Shown: one piece after another, positions 52,214 to 63,434 of the stretch
How positions within the stretch are numbered: position 1 is the stretch's first letter
How the letters are laid out: every line of letters begins with the position of its first letter
The notes under the pieces: generated by a model
What the model was told of the DNA's origin: nothing
The model's database searches: none
The model's input: only the letters and a program-made list of their open reading frames with translations
Translations under genes and position numbers: made by a program
From: Xanthomonas sp. NCPPB 1128
GTDB taxonomy: Bacteria; Pseudomonadota; Gammaproteobacteria; Xanthomonadales; Xanthomonadaceae
Reading direction: 5' to 3'
NCBI RefSeq assembly: GCF_001043115.1
Contig: NZ_LFME01000032.1
Span: 1 to 64,000 of the forward strand
Length of the DNA stretch: 64,000 nucleotides

Positions 52214-52310
52214 TGCCGACGGCCGGGTGCTTCCGCCACGCCGGCGCGTCGACACCGCGGCAACGCCGGCGCGCTAGAGTGCAGGCCTGTCCAGCCCCAG
52301 GAGAGCGCAC

Positions 52311-52622
52311 ATGATCCGACCGTGGATGGGAATCGCCGCCGTGTTGCCGCTGCTGGCCGCGTGCGCGCCGCCGGCGTCGTTGCAGCCGGCCAGTGGCGGG
52401 CCGAGCGTGCAGGGCGACGGTCGCTGCAACGTCGACGCGGTGGCCTGGGCGGTGGGTCAGGAAGCCACCCAGGCGACCATGAGCCGGGTCTGGAAGGAGA
52501 GCGGAGCCGGCGTGGTGCGGCCGATCGCGCCGGGCCAGGCGGTTACCCGCGACCTGCGCCTGGACCGACTCAACGTGTTCCTGGATGGCAGCAATCACAT
52601 CGTCCGCACCACCTGCGGTTGA
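52311..52622 (+). CDS. Peptidase inhibitor I78 family lipoprotein
   Basis: A 103-residue lipoprotein. The signal ends in the lipobox LLAAC (Cys18). The mature part shows the I78 pattern: RCNVDAVAWAVGQEAT, then ESGAGVVRPIAPGQAVTRDL, RLDRLNVFLD, and a C-terminal IVRTTCG whose cysteine likely pairs with the one in RCN. Family members inhibit serine proteases from the periplasm. Anchoring in the outer membrane is expected because residue 2 after the Cys is not Asp. The next gene overlaps or follows directly. Confidence 0.87.
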   Translation: MIRPWMGIAAVLPLLAACAPPASLQPASGGPSVQGDGRCNVDAVAWAVGQEATQATMSRVWKESGAGVVRPIAPGQAVTRDLRLDRLNVFLDGSNHIVRTTCG

Positions 52623-52629
52623 GTCGCCC

Positions 52630-53256
52630 GTGGCCACTGCGCCGCGGGTGCTGTTGCTGCACGGCATCTGGAATGCGCGGCCGTGGCTGCTGCCGCTGGC
52701 GTTGCGCCTGCACCGTGGAGGCTGGCGCGTCGCCAGCTTCGGTTATTCGACCGCCTTCGGCGGCGCCGAGGCCGCGCTTCCGCGGCTGCAGGCGCGCATC
52801 GAGCGGCTGGCCGCTGCCGGTCCGGTGGCCCTGGTCGGGCACAGTCTCGGCGGCCTGATCGCGTTGCAGGCCTTGCAGCAGGCGCCCTCGCTGCCGGTGA
52901 CCCGGGTGGTGTGCCTGGGCAGCCCGTTGGCGGGCAGTGCGGCGGCGCGCGCCCTGGCGCAACAACGGCTGGGCGTGGCGCTGGGCCGCAGCGCCGCGCT
53001 GTTGCAGCAGGGCGTGGCGCGCTGGGACGGGCCGGCCGAGGTCGGCATGATCGCCGGCACCGTGGCGCGCGGACTGGGCGCGCGCTTCGCCGCGCTGGGG
53101 CCCGAGTCCGACGGCAGCGTGGCCCTGGCCGAGACCCGCGTGCCCGGCCTGGGCGATCACTGCCGGGTGCGCGCCAGCCACAGCGGCCTGCTGTTCTCGG
53201 CGGAGGCCGCGCGGCAGACCGCCGCCTTCCTGCGCGACGGGCGGTTCGCCGCCTGA
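52630..53256 (+). CDS. Alpha/beta hydrolase
   Basis: A roughly 208-residue hydrolase. The oxyanion motif [12 protein letters not shown], the nucleophile elbow VGHSLGGL, and the C-terminal histidine in [11 protein letters not shown] fit a triacylglycerol-lipase/PGAP1-like esterase without signal peptide. The GTG at 52630 is chosen; an in-frame ATG at 52585 would overlap the inhibitor gene by 38 bases and adds a sequence ([15 protein letters not shown]) without similarity. Substrate unknown. Confidence 0.75.
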   Translation: MATAPRVLLLHGIWNARPWLLPLALRLHRGGWRVASFGYSTAFGGAEAALPRLQARIERLAAAGPVALVGHSLGGLIALQALQQAPSLPVTRVVCLGSPLAGSAAARALAQQRLGVALGRSAALLQQGVARWDGPAEVGMIAGTVARGLGARFAALGPESDGSVALAETRVPGLGDHCRVRASHSGLLFSAEAARQTAAFLRDGRFAA

Positions 53257-53335
53257 ACCGCGCACGCCGATGCGGGCGGGGCGGTGCAATCGAGTAAAAT
53301 CCGCGCCTTGTCCTTACAACTGTCCGGAACGCCCC

Positions 53336-54070
53336 ATGGGTAGAGGCCCCTCGATCGAAGCCCGCAAGAACGCATCCGATGCGAAGCGCGGCAAGATTTT
53401 CACCAAGATCATCCGCGAGATCGGCGTCGCCGCGCGCGCCGGCGGCGGCGATCCGTCCAACAACCCGCGGCTGCGCGTGGCGATGGACAAGGGGCTGGCC
53501 TCGAACATGTCCAAGGACGTGATCGAGCGCGCGATCAAGAAGGCCACCGGCGAACTGGAAGGCGTTGAGTACGAGGAAGTGCGCTACGAGGGCTATGCCC
53601 CGGGCGGGGTGGCGGTGATCGTCGACTGCCTGACCGACAACCGCGTGCGCACCGTGGCCGACGTGCGCCATGCCTTCAGCAAGTGCGGCGGCAACATGGG
53701 CACCGATGGCTCGGTGGCCTTCATGTTCAAGCGCCTGGGCGTGCTCAGCTTCGCCGCCGGTGCCGACGAGGAGAAGATCACCGAGGCGGCGATCGAGGCC
53801 GGCGCCGACGACATCGTGGTCTACCCCGAGGACGGCGCGATCGACGTGCTGACCGCACCGGAGGCGTTCCAGGCGGTCAAGGACGCCATGGATGCGGCCG
53901 GCCTGTCCGCCGACCATGCCGACATCACCTTCCGCGCCGACAACGACATCGCCGTGGACGGCGACACCGCGGTGCAGGTACGCAAGCTGCTGGACATGCT
54001 GGAAGACCTGGACGACGTACAGAACGTCTATTCCAACGTGGACCAGGCCGCGCTGAGTGACGGGGGCTGA
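53336..54070 (+). CDS. yebC: YebC/PmpR family transcriptional regulator
   Basis: A 244-residue protein of the universal YebC/TACO1 family. The N-terminal [20 protein letters not shown] (the related form is MAGHSKW...), the block [39 protein letters not shown] and [18 protein letters not shown] are diagnostic. Members bind DNA or act on ribosomes at proline-rich stretches. It begins the yebC-ruvC-ruvA cluster. A G/C-rich palindromic spacer follows and separates it from ruvC. Confidence 0.95.
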   Translation: MGRGPSIEARKNASDAKRGKIFTKIIREIGVAARAGGGDPSNNPRLRVAMDKGLASNMSKDVIERAIKKATGELEGVEYEEVRYEGYAPGGVAVIVDCLTDNRVRTVADVRHAFSKCGGNMGTDGSVAFMFKRLGVLSFAAGADEEKITEAAIEAGADDIVVYPEDGAIDVLTAPEAFQAVKDAMDAAGLSADHADITFRADNDIAVDGDTAVQVRKLLDMLEDLDDVQNVYSNVDQAALSDGG

Positions 54071-54179
54071 CACCATGAAACCCGGGGCCCGGGGCCCAAG
54101 ACCCGGAACCCGGAACGGCACCATGCCGGTGCCGGAGGCATTGCCGACGTCGGTGGTTGTGTCGGGCAGCGGGGCCAGG

Positions 54180-54749
54180 ATGCGCGCGGCTGTTGCCAAT
54201 CCCCAATCCCCAATCCCCAATCCCGGCACTACGCGCATCCTCGGCATCGACCCCGGCTCGCAGCGCACCGGCGTCGGCATCATCGACGTGGACGCGGCCG
54301 GCCGTACCCGTCATGTGCACCACGCGCCGCTGGTGCTGCTGGGCGAGGGCGATTTCGCGCTGCGGCTGAAGCGACTGCTGCACGGATTGGATGCGCTGAT
54401 CGAGGAATACCGGCCGCAGGAAGTAGCGATCGAGCGCGTGTTCATGGGCAAGAGCGCCGACGCGGCGCTGAAGCTCGGCCATGCCCGCGGCGCGGCGATC
54501 TGCGCGGCGGTGCTGCGCGAACTGCCGGTGCACGAGTACGCCGCCAAGGAGGTCAAGCTCGCCGTGGTCGGCAAGGGCGCGGCGGAGAAGCAGCAGGTGC
54601 AACACATGGTCGGTCTCATGCTGAGCCTGACCGGCAAACTTCAGGCCGACGCCGCCGACGCACTGGCCGTCGCCATCACCCATGCCCACGTGCGCGCCAC
54701 CGCGCAGCGCCTGGGCGTCAGCACGCAGCAGGCTTGGAGCAGAAAATGA
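54180..54749 (+). CDS. ruvC: Holliday junction endodeoxyribonuclease RuvC
   Basis: Resolves Holliday junctions with RuvAB; 189 residues from the ATG at 54180. The catalytic Asp is Asp24 in [12 protein letters not shown]; Glu in [19 protein letters not shown] and the C-terminal [14 protein letters not shown] supply the other metal ligands. E. coli RuvC has only about three residues before ILGIDPG. Here the equivalent start position is ACT (54228), and no ATG, GTG or TTG lies in frame until 54180. The protein must therefore begin with [15 protein letters not shown], encoded by an AATCCCC intergenic repeat. Confidence 0.92.
   Translation: MRAAVANPQSPIPNPGTTRILGIDPGSQRTGVGIIDVDAAGRTRHVHHAPLVLLGEGDFALRLKRLLHGLDALIEEYRPQEVAIERVFMGKSADAALKLGHARGAAICAAVLRELPVHEYAAKEVKLAVVGKGAAEKQQVQHMVGLMLSLTGKLQADAADALAVAITHAHVRATAQRLGVSTQQAWSRK
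54193..54227. repeat. AATCCCC repeat arm translated at the RuvC N-terminus
   Basis: Four AATCCC(C) units directly upstream of the conserved RuvC sequence. The flank GCGCGCGGCTGTTGCC (from 54182) recurs before the right arm of the ruvC-ruvA element at about 54815, showing the two are copies. Confidence 0.85.
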
Positions 54750-54757
54750 GTGGAGCC

Positions 54758-54852
54758 GGGATTGGGGATTGGGGATTGGGGATTCGCCAAAGCGGGGACG
54801 GCGCCTGCGCGCGCGGCTGTTGCCAATCCCCAATCACGAATCCCCAATCCCG
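54758..54852. repeat. GGGATT/AATCCC inverted element with G-quadruplex motif between ruvC and ruvA
   Basis: The left arm has four G-runs of 3-4 separated by ATT (54758-54783), fitting a G-quadruplex pattern on the plus strand. The right arm has AATCCCCAATCACGAATCCCC at about 54825-54850. The arms are complementary around a ~38-base GC-rich spacer. Confidence 0.88.
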
Positions 54853-54873
54853 GCGCCTCCACGGAGGCGCCCA

Positions 54874-55458
54874 ATGATCGGCCGTCTGCGCGGGATCCTG
54901 GCCTACAAGCAGCCGCCGTGGCTGGTGATCGACGTGGGCGGGGTGGGCTATGAGCTGGAGGCGCCGATGAGCACCTTCTACGACCTGCCCGATGTCGGCC
55001 GCGACGTGATCCTGTTCACCCACTATGCGCAGAAGGAGGACAGCGTGTCGCTGTACGGCTTCCTGCGCGAGGGCGAGCGGCGGCTGTTCCGCGACGTGCA
55101 GCGGGTCAGCGGGATCGGCGCGAAGATCGCGCTGGCGGTGCTGTCCGGGGTCAGCGTCGACGAGTTCGCGCGGCTGATCACCGCCGCCGACGTCACCGCG
55201 CTGACCCGCATCCCCGGCATCGGCAAGAAGACCGCCGAGCGCATGGTGGTGGAACTGCGCGACCGTGCGGCCGACTTCAGCGGTGGTGCGCCGATCACCG
55301 GACAACTGGGCACCGACGCGGTGTCCGAGGCCACGGTGGCGCTGCAGCAGCTCGGCTACAAGCCGGCCGAGGCGGCGAAGATGGCGCGCGACGCCGCCGC
55401 CGACGGCGACGAGGTCGCCACGGTGATCCGCAAGGCCCTGCAGGCGGCGCTGCGCTGA
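54874..55458 (+). CDS. ruvA: Holliday junction branch migration protein RuvA
   Basis: Tetrameric junction-binding subunit of the RuvAB motor; 194 residues. N-terminal OB fold [20 protein letters not shown], then two helix-hairpin-helix motifs [13 protein letters not shown] and [14 protein letters not shown] flexible linker (about 135-145) and the C-terminal domain III ([15 protein letters not shown]), which contacts RuvB, follow. GGAGGCG lies 5 to 11 bases before the ATG at 54874, immediately after the repeat element, so this start signal is intact. Confidence 0.97.
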   Translation: MIGRLRGILAYKQPPWLVIDVGGVGYELEAPMSTFYDLPDVGRDVILFTHYAQKEDSVSLYGFLREGERRLFRDVQRVSGIGAKIALAVLSGVSVDEFARLITAADVTALTRIPGIGKKTAERMVVELRDRAADFSGGAPITGQLGTDAVSEATVALQQLGYKPAEAAKMARDAAADGDEVATVIRKALQAALR

Positions 55459-55515
55459 CCTCGGGTCGGCTCGGCTCCCCCTCCTTCTTCACGTTCTGGC
55501 GCTACTCTTCCCACC

Positions 55516-57429
55516 ATGTCCAGCTCCTCCAGTTCCGCCGCCCGCCCGGGCAGCCACGATCCGCACGCCAAGACGGGCTTTGGGGTGATGCTGACCGCCA
55601 TCGGCGTGGTCTTCGGCGACATCGGCACCAGTCCGCTGTACACGCTCAAGGAAGCGTTCTCACCGCACTACGGGTTGACCCCGGACCACGACACCGTGCT
55701 GGGCATCCTGTCGCTGGTGTTCTGGGCGCTGATGCTGGTGGTCACGGTCAAGTACGTCACCGTGATCATGCGCGCCGACAACGACGGCGAGGGCGGCATC
55801 ATGGCGCTGACCGCGCTGGCCCAGCGCACCCTGCCGGGCGGCTCGCGCTCGATGTACGTGGTCGGCATCCTCGGTATCTTCGGCGCCTCGCTGTTCTTCG
55901 GCGACGGCGTGATCACCCCGGCCATCTCGGTGCTGTCGGCGGTGGAAGGCCTGGAGGTGGCCGCGCCCAAGCTGGAGCCGTTCGTGGTGCCGATCACCCT
56001 GGTGGTGCTGGGGATGCTGTTCATGGCCCAGCGCTACGGCACCGAGCGGGTGGGCAAGGCGTTCGGGCCGATCACCCTGGTCTGGTTCGTGGCGCTGGGC
56101 GCGATCGGCGTCTACAACATGACGCGCGCGCCGGAAGTGCTGCATGCGCTGAACCCGTGGTGGGGCGTGCGCTTCTTCGCCGAACACAACTGGCACGCGG
56201 TGTTCGTGCTCGGTGCGGTGGTGCTGGCGGTGACCGGCGGCGAGGCGCTGTATGCGGACATGGGCCACTTCGGCGCCAAGGCGATTCGCCGCTCCTGGCA
56301 GTGCGTGGTGCTGCCGATGCTGACCCTCACCTACCTGGGGCAGGGTGCGCTGGTGCTGCGCGACCCGGCCGCGGTCAGCAACCCGTTCTACGAGGCGGTG
56401 CCGGAGTGGGCGCTGTACCCGATGATCGTGCTGGCCACCGCGGCCACGGTGATCGCCTCGCAGGCACTCATCACCGGCGCCTATTCGGTGGCCAGCCAGG
56501 CCATGCAACTGGGCTACATCCCGCGCATGCACATCCGCCACACCTCGCACTCCACCATCGGCCAGATCTACGTGCCGGCGGTGAACTGGTGCCTGCTGGC
56601 GCTGGTGGTGGTGGCGGTGATCGGCTTCGGCGACTCGACCTCGCTGGCCACCGCCTACGGCGTCTCGGTGACCGGCACCATGCTGATCACCACGGTCCTG
56701 ATGGTCATCTATGCGCGCGCCAACCCGCGCGTGCCGGCACCGCTGCTGTGGCTGTTCGCGCTGGTGTTCCTGGCGGTGGACTGCGCGTTCTTCTACGCCA
56801 ACATCATCAAGTTCCTGGACGGCGCCTGGTTCCCGCTGCTGCTGGGCCTGATCCTGTTCACCCTGATGCGCACCTGGCGCCGCGGCCGCAAGCTGCTGCA
56901 CGACGAGATCCGCAAGGACGGCATCAAGCTCGACACCTTCCTGCCCGGGCTGATGCTGGCGCCGCCGGTGCGCGTGCCCGGCACTGCCGTGTTCCTGACC
57001 GCCGACCCGATGGTGGTGCCGCACGCGCTGATGCACAACCTCAAGCACAACAAGGTGCTGCACGAGCGCAACGTGTTCCTGACCGTGGAGACCTTGCAGG
57101 TGCCGTACGCGGCGGCCGGGCAGCGCTTGAAGATCGACGCGATCGGCGACGAGTTCTACCGGGTCTACGTGCGCTTCGGCTTCATGGAGACCCCGGACGT
57201 GCCGCTGGCGCTCATGCGCTCCTGCGACCAGGGCGGGATCTACTTCGACCCGATGGACACCACCTATTTCGCCAGCCGCGAGACCATCGTGGCCAGCGCC
57301 AACCGCGGCATGCCGATCTGGCGCGACAAGCTGTTCGCGGTCATGCACCGCAACGCCGCCCCCGCCACCGGCTTCTTCCGCATCCCCGGCAACCGCCTGG
57401 TGGAACTGGGCGCGCAGGTGGAGATCTGA
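55516..57429 (+). CDS. kup: Kup-type potassium uptake transporter
   Basis: Inner-membrane K+:H+ symporter of 637 residues. Diagnostic N-terminal blocks are [33 protein letters not shown] and [19 protein letters not shown]. About 12 membrane helices are followed by a ~170-residue cytoplasmic domain (from [10 protein letters not shown]) with [18 protein letters not shown] and the ending [13 protein letters not shown]. It sits between ruvA and ruvB, a Xanthomonas-type arrangement with no obvious functional link. The ATG at 55516 begins a Ser-rich N-terminus. Confidence 0.95.
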   Translation: MSSSSSSAARPGSHDPHAKTGFGVMLTAIGVVFGDIGTSPLYTLKEAFSPHYGLTPDHDTVLGILSLVFWALMLVVTVKYVTVIMRADNDGEGGIMALTALAQRTLPGGSRSMYVVGILGIFGASLFFGDGVITPAISVLSAVEGLEVAAPKLEPFVVPITLVVLGMLFMAQRYGTERVGKAFGPITLVWFVALGAIGVYNMTRAPEVLHALNPWWGVRFFAEHNWHAVFVLGAVVLAVTGGEALYADMGHFGAKAIRRSWQCVVLPMLTLTYLGQGALVLRDPAAVSNPFYEAVPEWALYPMIVLATAATVIASQALITGAYSVASQAMQLGYIPRMHIRHTSHSTIGQIYVPAVNWCLLALVVVAVIGFGDSTSLATAYGVSVTGTMLITTVLMVIYARANPRVPAPLLWLFALVFLAVDCAFFYANIIKFLDGAWFPLLLGLILFTLMRTWRRGRKLLHDEIRKDGIKLDTFLPGLMLAPPVRVPGTAVFLTADPMVVPHALMHNLKHNKVLHERNVFLTVETLQVPYAAAGQRLKIDAIGDEFYRVYVRFGFMETPDVPLALMRSCDQGGIYFDPMDTTYFASRETIVASANRGMPIWRDKLFAVMHRNAAPATGFFRIPGNRLVELGAQVEI

Positions 57430-57446
57430 GGCCGCCTGCGGCGGCC

Positions 57447-57555
57447 GGGATTGGGGAGTCGGGATTCGGGATTGGTCAAGGCCATGGCGCCGAGACCGTC
57501 CCGCAGCCGATACTATTGCGCTACCAATCCCGAATCCCCACTCCCCAATCCCGGC
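57447..57555. repeat. GGGATT/AATCCC inverted element between kup and ruvB
   Basis: Left arm GGGATTGGGGAGTCGGGATTC at about 57449-57469; right arm AATCCCGAATCCCCACTCCCC at about 57526-57546. The right arm ends only a few bases before the ruvB start, so no normal ribosome-binding site is seen for ruvB. Confidence 0.85.
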
Positions 57556-57560
57556 TCTAA

Positions 57561-58598
<1,038 letters not shown>

Positions 58599-58637
58599 GA
58601 TGTTTTGGTTACCCAGCTATCGACAGGAGCCCCGCTC

Positions 58638-59111
58638 TTGACTCCCGATTCCCCATTCCCCGTTCCCGATTCACGTCTATTCAGTTGGCCGACACGCGTC
58701 TACTGGGAAGATACCGACGCCGGTGGCGTGGTCTACCACGCGCGCTACGTGGCCTTCCTGGAGCGGGCGCGCACGGAGTGGTTGCGCGCGCTGGGGTATG
58801 GTCAGGAGCGTTTGCGCCTGCAACACGATCTGGTGTTCGCGGTGCGTGCGATGCAGCTCGACTTCCTGCGCCCGGCACGCCTGGACGATTCCCTGCAGGT
58901 CGGCGTCGCGCTGTCGCACTGCAAGCGCGCCAGCTTGGTGTTCGCGCAGTCGATCCGCCGCGACGACGGGGAGCTGCTGTTGCGTGCGCAGGTGCGGGTG
59001 GCGGCGCTCAGCGCCGGCAGCTTCCGCCCGCGCGGCATGGACGACGCGCTGCACGATGCATTGAAAGTTCTTGAAATCACTGAAGCCGAATTACTGAGGA
59101 ACGACGGATGA
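58638..59111 (+). CDS. ybgC: Tol-Pal associated acyl-CoA thioesterase YbgC
   Basis: Hot-dog-fold acyl-CoA thioesterase, the usual first gene of tol-pal operons; 157 residues. The catalytic Asp lies in VYWEDTDAGGVVYHARYVAFLERAR (a part of the 4HBT signature), with FLRPARLDDSLQV later. The TTG at 58638 has CAGGAG 8 bases upstream, better than other starts. The first ~15 residues (TPDSPFPVPDSRL) come from the right arm of an intergenic repeat; the conserved domain begins at SWPTRVYWED. Overlaps tolQ by 4 bases. Confidence 0.92.
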   Translation: MTPDSPFPVPDSRLFSWPTRVYWEDTDAGGVVYHARYVAFLERARTEWLRALGYGQERLRLQHDLVFAVRAMQLDFLRPARLDDSLQVGVALSHCKRASLVFAQSIRRDDGELLLRAQVRVAALSAGSFRPRGMDDALHDALKVLEITEAELLRNDG

Positions 59112-59884
59112 TCGCATTGCTCCTGGCCCTGCAGGACACGGTGGTGGAGGCGCTGCCGCAGGACGTGACCCAGACCGCCACCCAGGCCGTCGCCAGCACC
59201 GCCGCCCATGGCGGCATCAACTACCTCGACCTGATGGTCAAGGCCAGCCTGCCGGTCAAGGTGATCGTGCTGCTGCTGCTGCTCGGCTCGCTGATCAGCT
59301 GGGTCATCATCTTCCGCAAGGGCAAGGTGTTCAAGGACGCCAACCGCGAGGCCGACGACTTCGAGAACCGCTTCTGGTCCGGCACCGACCTGAGCAAGCT
59401 CTACGCCGGCGCCACCGACCGCAACCGCGTGGTCGGCGGGCTGGAGGCGATCTTCGAGGCCGGGTTCCGCGAATTCACCCGCCTGCGCGACAAGCGCCGG
59501 CTCGATGCGCGCATCCAACTGGAAGGCGCGCAGCGAGCGATGCGTGCCACCTATGCGCGCGAGGTCGACCGCCTGGAGCGCAATCTGGAACTGCTCGCCA
59601 ACATCGGCTCCACCGCACCCTACGTGGGCCTGGTCGGCACCGTGTTCGGCATCATGGTGACCATGCACGACATGATCAACAGCGGCCAGCAGGCGGGCAT
59701 CGCCGCGGTCGCGCCGGGCATCTCCGAGGCGCTGTTCGCTACCGCCATCGGCCTGTTCGTGGCGATCCCGGCGGTGTGGGCCTACAACCGCTTCACCACC
59801 CGCGTCGAGCGGCTGGCGGTGCGCTTCGAGACCTTCTCCGAAGAGTTCAGTTCCATCCTGCAGCGCCAGGCCAGCGGCGACTGA
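59108..59884 (+). CDS. tolQ: Tol-Pal system protein TolQ
   Basis: Inner-membrane proton-channel subunit that energises TolA together with TolR; 258 residues. Three membrane helices: about 50-70 (KVIVLLLLLGSLISWVIIF), about 165-185 in the conserved IGSTAPYVGLVGTVFGIM block, and about 200-220 (AVAPGISEALFATAIGLFVAIPAV). It starts at ATG 59108, overlapping ybgC (ATGA). It is 37 bases upstream of tolR. The N-terminus is somewhat longer than in E. coli. Confidence 0.96.
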   Translation: MIALLLALQDTVVEALPQDVTQTATQAVASTAAHGGINYLDLMVKASLPVKVIVLLLLLGSLISWVIIFRKGKVFKDANREADDFENRFWSGTDLSKLYAGATDRNRVVGGLEAIFEAGFREFTRLRDKRRLDARIQLEGAQRAMRATYAREVDRLERNLELLANIGSTAPYVGLVGTVFGIMVTMHDMINSGQQAGIAAVAPGISEALFATAIGLFVAIPAVWAYNRFTTRVERLAVRFETFSEEFSSILQRQASGD

Positions 59885-59921
59885 GCGTCGCCCGCCTGCC
59901 CACGACTCCCAGGATTCCCGC

Positions 59922-60348
<427 letters not shown>

Positions 60349-60359
<11 letters not shown>

Positions 60360-61350
60360 CGCCGAAAACCGACCGCCTCTGGCCAGGGGCGACAACGACG
60401 GCCTGATGTACGGCATCGCGCTGGCGGTGGGCGTGCACGTGCTGATTGCGCTGCTGTTCTTCCTGGCCTGGTGGTGGTCGCCGGTGCGCCAGGTCGAACC
60501 CGCTGCCGGTTCGCCGATGGTCGAGGCCTCGCTGGTGGTCTCGGCCGCCGACGTGCGCTCGGCGCAGAAGGCGGTGAAGGACGCGCCCAAGCCCTTGCCC
60601 GAGCCGCTGCCGGAGCCGGTCAAGGACGTCGCCGAGGAGGACACGGTGCCGCCGCCGCAGCCGCTGCCCACGCCCAAGCCGCAGCAGGCGCCGACCCCGC
60701 AGCAGCAGAAGGCGCAGGACTTCGTCCCGGTGCCCGACAAGGTCGACCAGGACCGCGCCGCCCGCACCGCGATCTCCCAGGAAAAGGAGAAGCAGGAGCA
60801 GGAGGCCAAGCGCCGCCAGGAACAGATCGACCTGACCGAGCAGAAGCGCCAGCAGGAGGCCGAGCAGAAGCAGCGCCTGGCCGCGCAGCAGGAGGAGGAG
60901 CGGCAGAAGAAGATCGCCGACATCCGCAAGCAGCGCGAAAAGCTGGAGCGCGAGGCCCAACTGGCGCAGCAGAAGCTGCAGCAGATCGCCGACTTGAATG
61001 CGAAGAAGGCGTCCGCGGCCGCGGCCACCACGCCGCAGCAGGCGCCGGGCCAGAACGGTACCAACACCGACCTGCAGGCCAAGTACGCCGCGGCGATCCA
61101 GCAGGCGGTGCTGAGCCAGTGGGTGCGCCCGGACTCGGTGCCGCTGGGGCAGAAGTGCAAGATCTCGATCACCCAGATCCCCGGTGGGCAGGTCATGCAG
61201 GCCAAGGTCAGCCCCGACTGTCCCTATGACGAGGCCGGCCGCCGCTCGATCGAGGCCGCGGTGCTGCGTGCCCAGCCGTTGCCCTATCGCGGCTTCGAGA
61301 CCGTGTTCGCGCGCAATCTGACCTTCAACTTCACCGCACAGGACCAGTGA
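60349..61350 (+). CDS. tolA: Cell envelope integrity protein TolA
   Basis: Spans the periplasm and links TolQR to TolB/Pal; 333 residues. A single membrane helix at about 20-40 (MYGIALAVGVHVLIALLFFL) is followed by a Pro-rich stretch. A long charged coiled coil about 130-230 (Lys/Glu/Gln/Ala, e.g. EKQEQEAKRRQEQIDL) comes next, then a C-terminal domain TDLQAKYAAAIQQAVLSQWVRP with the paired-cysteine region KCKISITQ...SPDCPYDEAG. Start overlaps tolR by 11 bases, so coupled translation is likely. Confidence 0.95.
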
Positions 61351-61521
61351 CTCCGGCCGCTGCCGCTGCGTTTGCGGGCGGCGGGCCATCCACCCGACAT
61401 GCGATGGGCGATAATGGAGTGCGTCCTGCCATCGGCTTCACATGGCGATGGTTCATGATTGCGAATACGTTCACCCGCGCATTGCTATCTCTTGCGCCTT
61501 TCCGATCCTGCTGAGCAACCC

Positions 61522-62841
61522 ATGAAGAAACTGCCGCGCTGGCTTGCCGTTCTTACCGCCCTGTTGTTGCCTCTCGCCGCGTCCGCGCAGGACAAGGGCC
61601 TGGAAATCGACATCGTCGGCGGCAATGCCTCGGCGACCCCGATCGCCGTCGTGCCGATGCCGTATCAGGGATCGGCGACCCCGCCGAGCACCGACGTCGC
61701 CGCCGTGGTCCGCGCCGACCTGGACCGCTCCGGCCAGTTCCGCAACCTGCCCGAATCGCAGATCGTCGAGCGTCCCACCCGCGGCAGCGAGGTGCAGTTC
61801 GCCACCTGGCGCGCGCTCAAGCAGAGCTATCTGGTCGTTGGCCGGGTCATGGATGCCGGCGAAGGTGCCTACCGCGTCGAGTACGAACTGTTCGACGTGG
61901 GCAAGGGCGAGCGCATGCTCGGCCTGGCGATGACCGCCCGCGCCAACGCCATGCGCGACGTCGCCCACCAGATGGCCGACGCCATCTACGAGAAGATCAC
62001 CGGCGTGCGCGGCGCGTTCTGGACCCGGATCGCCTACGTCACCGCCAGCGGCAAGGGCGGGGCGATGCGCTATGCGCTGATGGTCGCCGACTCCGATGGC
62101 TACAACCCGCAGACCATCGTCCGCTCGGCCGAGCCGCTGCTGTCGCCGAACTGGAGCCCGGACGGCAAGAAGCTGGCCTATGTGAGCTTCGAGCGCGGCA
62201 ACTCCTCCATCTACATCCAGGACATCGCCACCGGTGCGCGCCAGCTGGTATCCAGCTTCCGCGGCATCAATGGCGCCCCGTCGTTCTCGCCGGACGGCAA
62301 GAAGCTGGCGCTGGCGCTTTCGCGCAGCGGCAACCCGGAGATCTACGTGATGGATCTGGGCAGCAAGCAGCTGACCCAGCTGACCAACCACTTCGGCATC
62401 GATACCGAGCCGACCTGGGCGCCGGACGGCAACAGCATCTATTTCACCTCCGACCGCGGCGGCCGCCCGCAGATCTACCAGGTGCCGGCGACCGGCGGCA
62501 GCGCCACCCGCATCACCTTCCAGGGTAACTACAACGCGACCCCGAGCGTGTCCTTCGACGGCAACAAGCTGGTCGTGGCCCAGGGCAGCGGCAACACCTA
62601 CAAGATCGCGATGATGGACCGCAGCCTGGGTTCGCCGCGCTGGAGCACGCTGTCGACCGGCTCGCTGGACGAGTCGCCGAGCTTCGCCCCCAACGCCAGC
62701 ATGGTGCTGTATGCGGCGCGTGAAGGCGGCCGTGGCGTGCTGTACGCGGTCTCGGCCGATGCCCGCGTGCGCCAGCGTCTGGTGCTCGCCGATGGCGACG
62801 TGCGCGAACCGTCCTGGTCGCCGTATCGCACTGCACGTTGA
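61522..62841 (+). CDS. tolB: Tol-Pal system translocation protein TolB
   Basis: Periplasmic beta-propeller protein, 439 residues. The signal peptide is [22 protein letters not shown]. An N-terminal alpha/beta domain (about 25-155, with the Tol-box-like start [11 protein letters not shown]) precedes a six-bladed propeller of repeated [11 protein letters not shown] / [12 protein letters not shown] / [13 protein letters not shown] units. It shuttles between Pal and TolA. The ATG at 61522 was chosen for the signal peptide. The preceding 171 bases contain GATAAT (about 61410), a possible weak promoter. Confidence 0.96.
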   Translation: MKKLPRWLAVLTALLLPLAASAQDKGLEIDIVGGNASATPIAVVPMPYQGSATPPSTDVAAVVRADLDRSGQFRNLPESQIVERPTRGSEVQFATWRALKQSYLVVGRVMDAGEGAYRVEYELFDVGKGERMLGLAMTARANAMRDVAHQMADAIYEKITGVRGAFWTRIAYVTASGKGGAMRYALMVADSDGYNPQTIVRSAEPLLSPNWSPDGKKLAYVSFERGNSSIYIQDIATGARQLVSSFRGINGAPSFSPDGKKLALALSRSGNPEIYVMDLGSKQLTQLTNHFGIDTEPTWAPDGNSIYFTSDRGGRPQIYQVPATGGSATRITFQGNYNATPSVSFDGNKLVVAQGSGNTYKIAMMDRSLGSPRWSTLSTGSLDESPSFAPNASMVLYAAREGGRGVLYAVSADARVRQRLVLADGDVREPSWSPYRTAR

Positions 62842-62866
62842 CATGTAAGTTTGGTGTTAATATTTC
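62838..62866 (+). promoter_or_regulatory. Promoter of pal overlapping the tolB stop
   Basis: TTGACA at 62838-62843 overlaps the tolB stop codon (62839-62841). A 17-base spacer leads to TATTTC at 62861-62866. A perfect -35 and AT-rich -10 in an otherwise GC-rich region suggest extra transcription of the abundant lipoprotein gene pal. Confidence 0.5.
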
Positions 62867-62909
62867 GCTGTTGAACCCCTCATCGGCCCAGGAGCCACAA
62901 GGTATCCCC

Positions 62910-63428
62910 ATGAACAAGACCACCCGCGTTCTGCTTGTTTCGCTGTTGTCCGTTGCAGCTCTGGCCGGCTGCGCCAAGAAGGTCAAGGAACAGCCCCAGA
63001 CCGACACCACCGGCACCACCGGCACCACCGCGCCGACCGGCCCGTCGACCTCCGGTCTGTACGGCCCGGGCGACCTGGAGACCGATTCCTGCCTGCGTCA
63101 GCGCGTGGTCTACTTCGACCTGGACAAGGACGCGGTGAAGCCGGAGTTCCAGGCGATCATGGCGTGTCACGCCAAGTACCTGCGTGACCGTCCGTCCTCG
63201 CGCATCACCCTGCAGGGCAACACCGACGAGCGCGGTTCGCGCGAGTACAACATGGGCCTGGGCGAGCGTCGTGCCAACGCCGTGTCCTCGGCGCTGCAGG
63301 CCAACGGTGGTTCGGCTGCGCAGCTGACCGTGGTCAGCTATGGCGAAGAGCGTCCGGTCTGCACCGAGTCGAACGAGTCCTGCTGGTCGCAGAACCGTCG
63401 CGTCGAGATCGTCTACACGGCGCAGTAA
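62910..63428 (+). CDS. pal: Peptidoglycan-associated lipoprotein Pal
   Basis: Outer-membrane lipoprotein that binds peptidoglycan and TolB; 172 residues. Lipobox LAGC with Cys21. A Thr/Gly-rich linker (about 30-50) is followed by an OmpA-like domain with VVYFDLDKDAVKPEF, the diaminopimelate-binding block GNTDERGSREYNMGLGERRA, and RRVEIVYTAQ at the end. An extra cysteine pattern (DSCLRQ, MACHAKY, VCTESNESCW) is typical of this lineage. A ribosome-binding GGAG lies about 16 bases upstream and AAGG closer. Confidence 0.97.
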   Translation: MNKTTRVLLVSLLSVAALAGCAKKVKEQPQTDTTGTTGTTAPTGPSTSGLYGPGDLETDSCLRQRVVYFDLDKDAVKPEFQAIMACHAKYLRDRPSSRITLQGNTDERGSREYNMGLGERRANAVSSALQANGGSAAQLTVVSYGEERPVCTESNESCWSQNRRVEIVYTAQ

Positions 63429-63434
63429 GAACAG

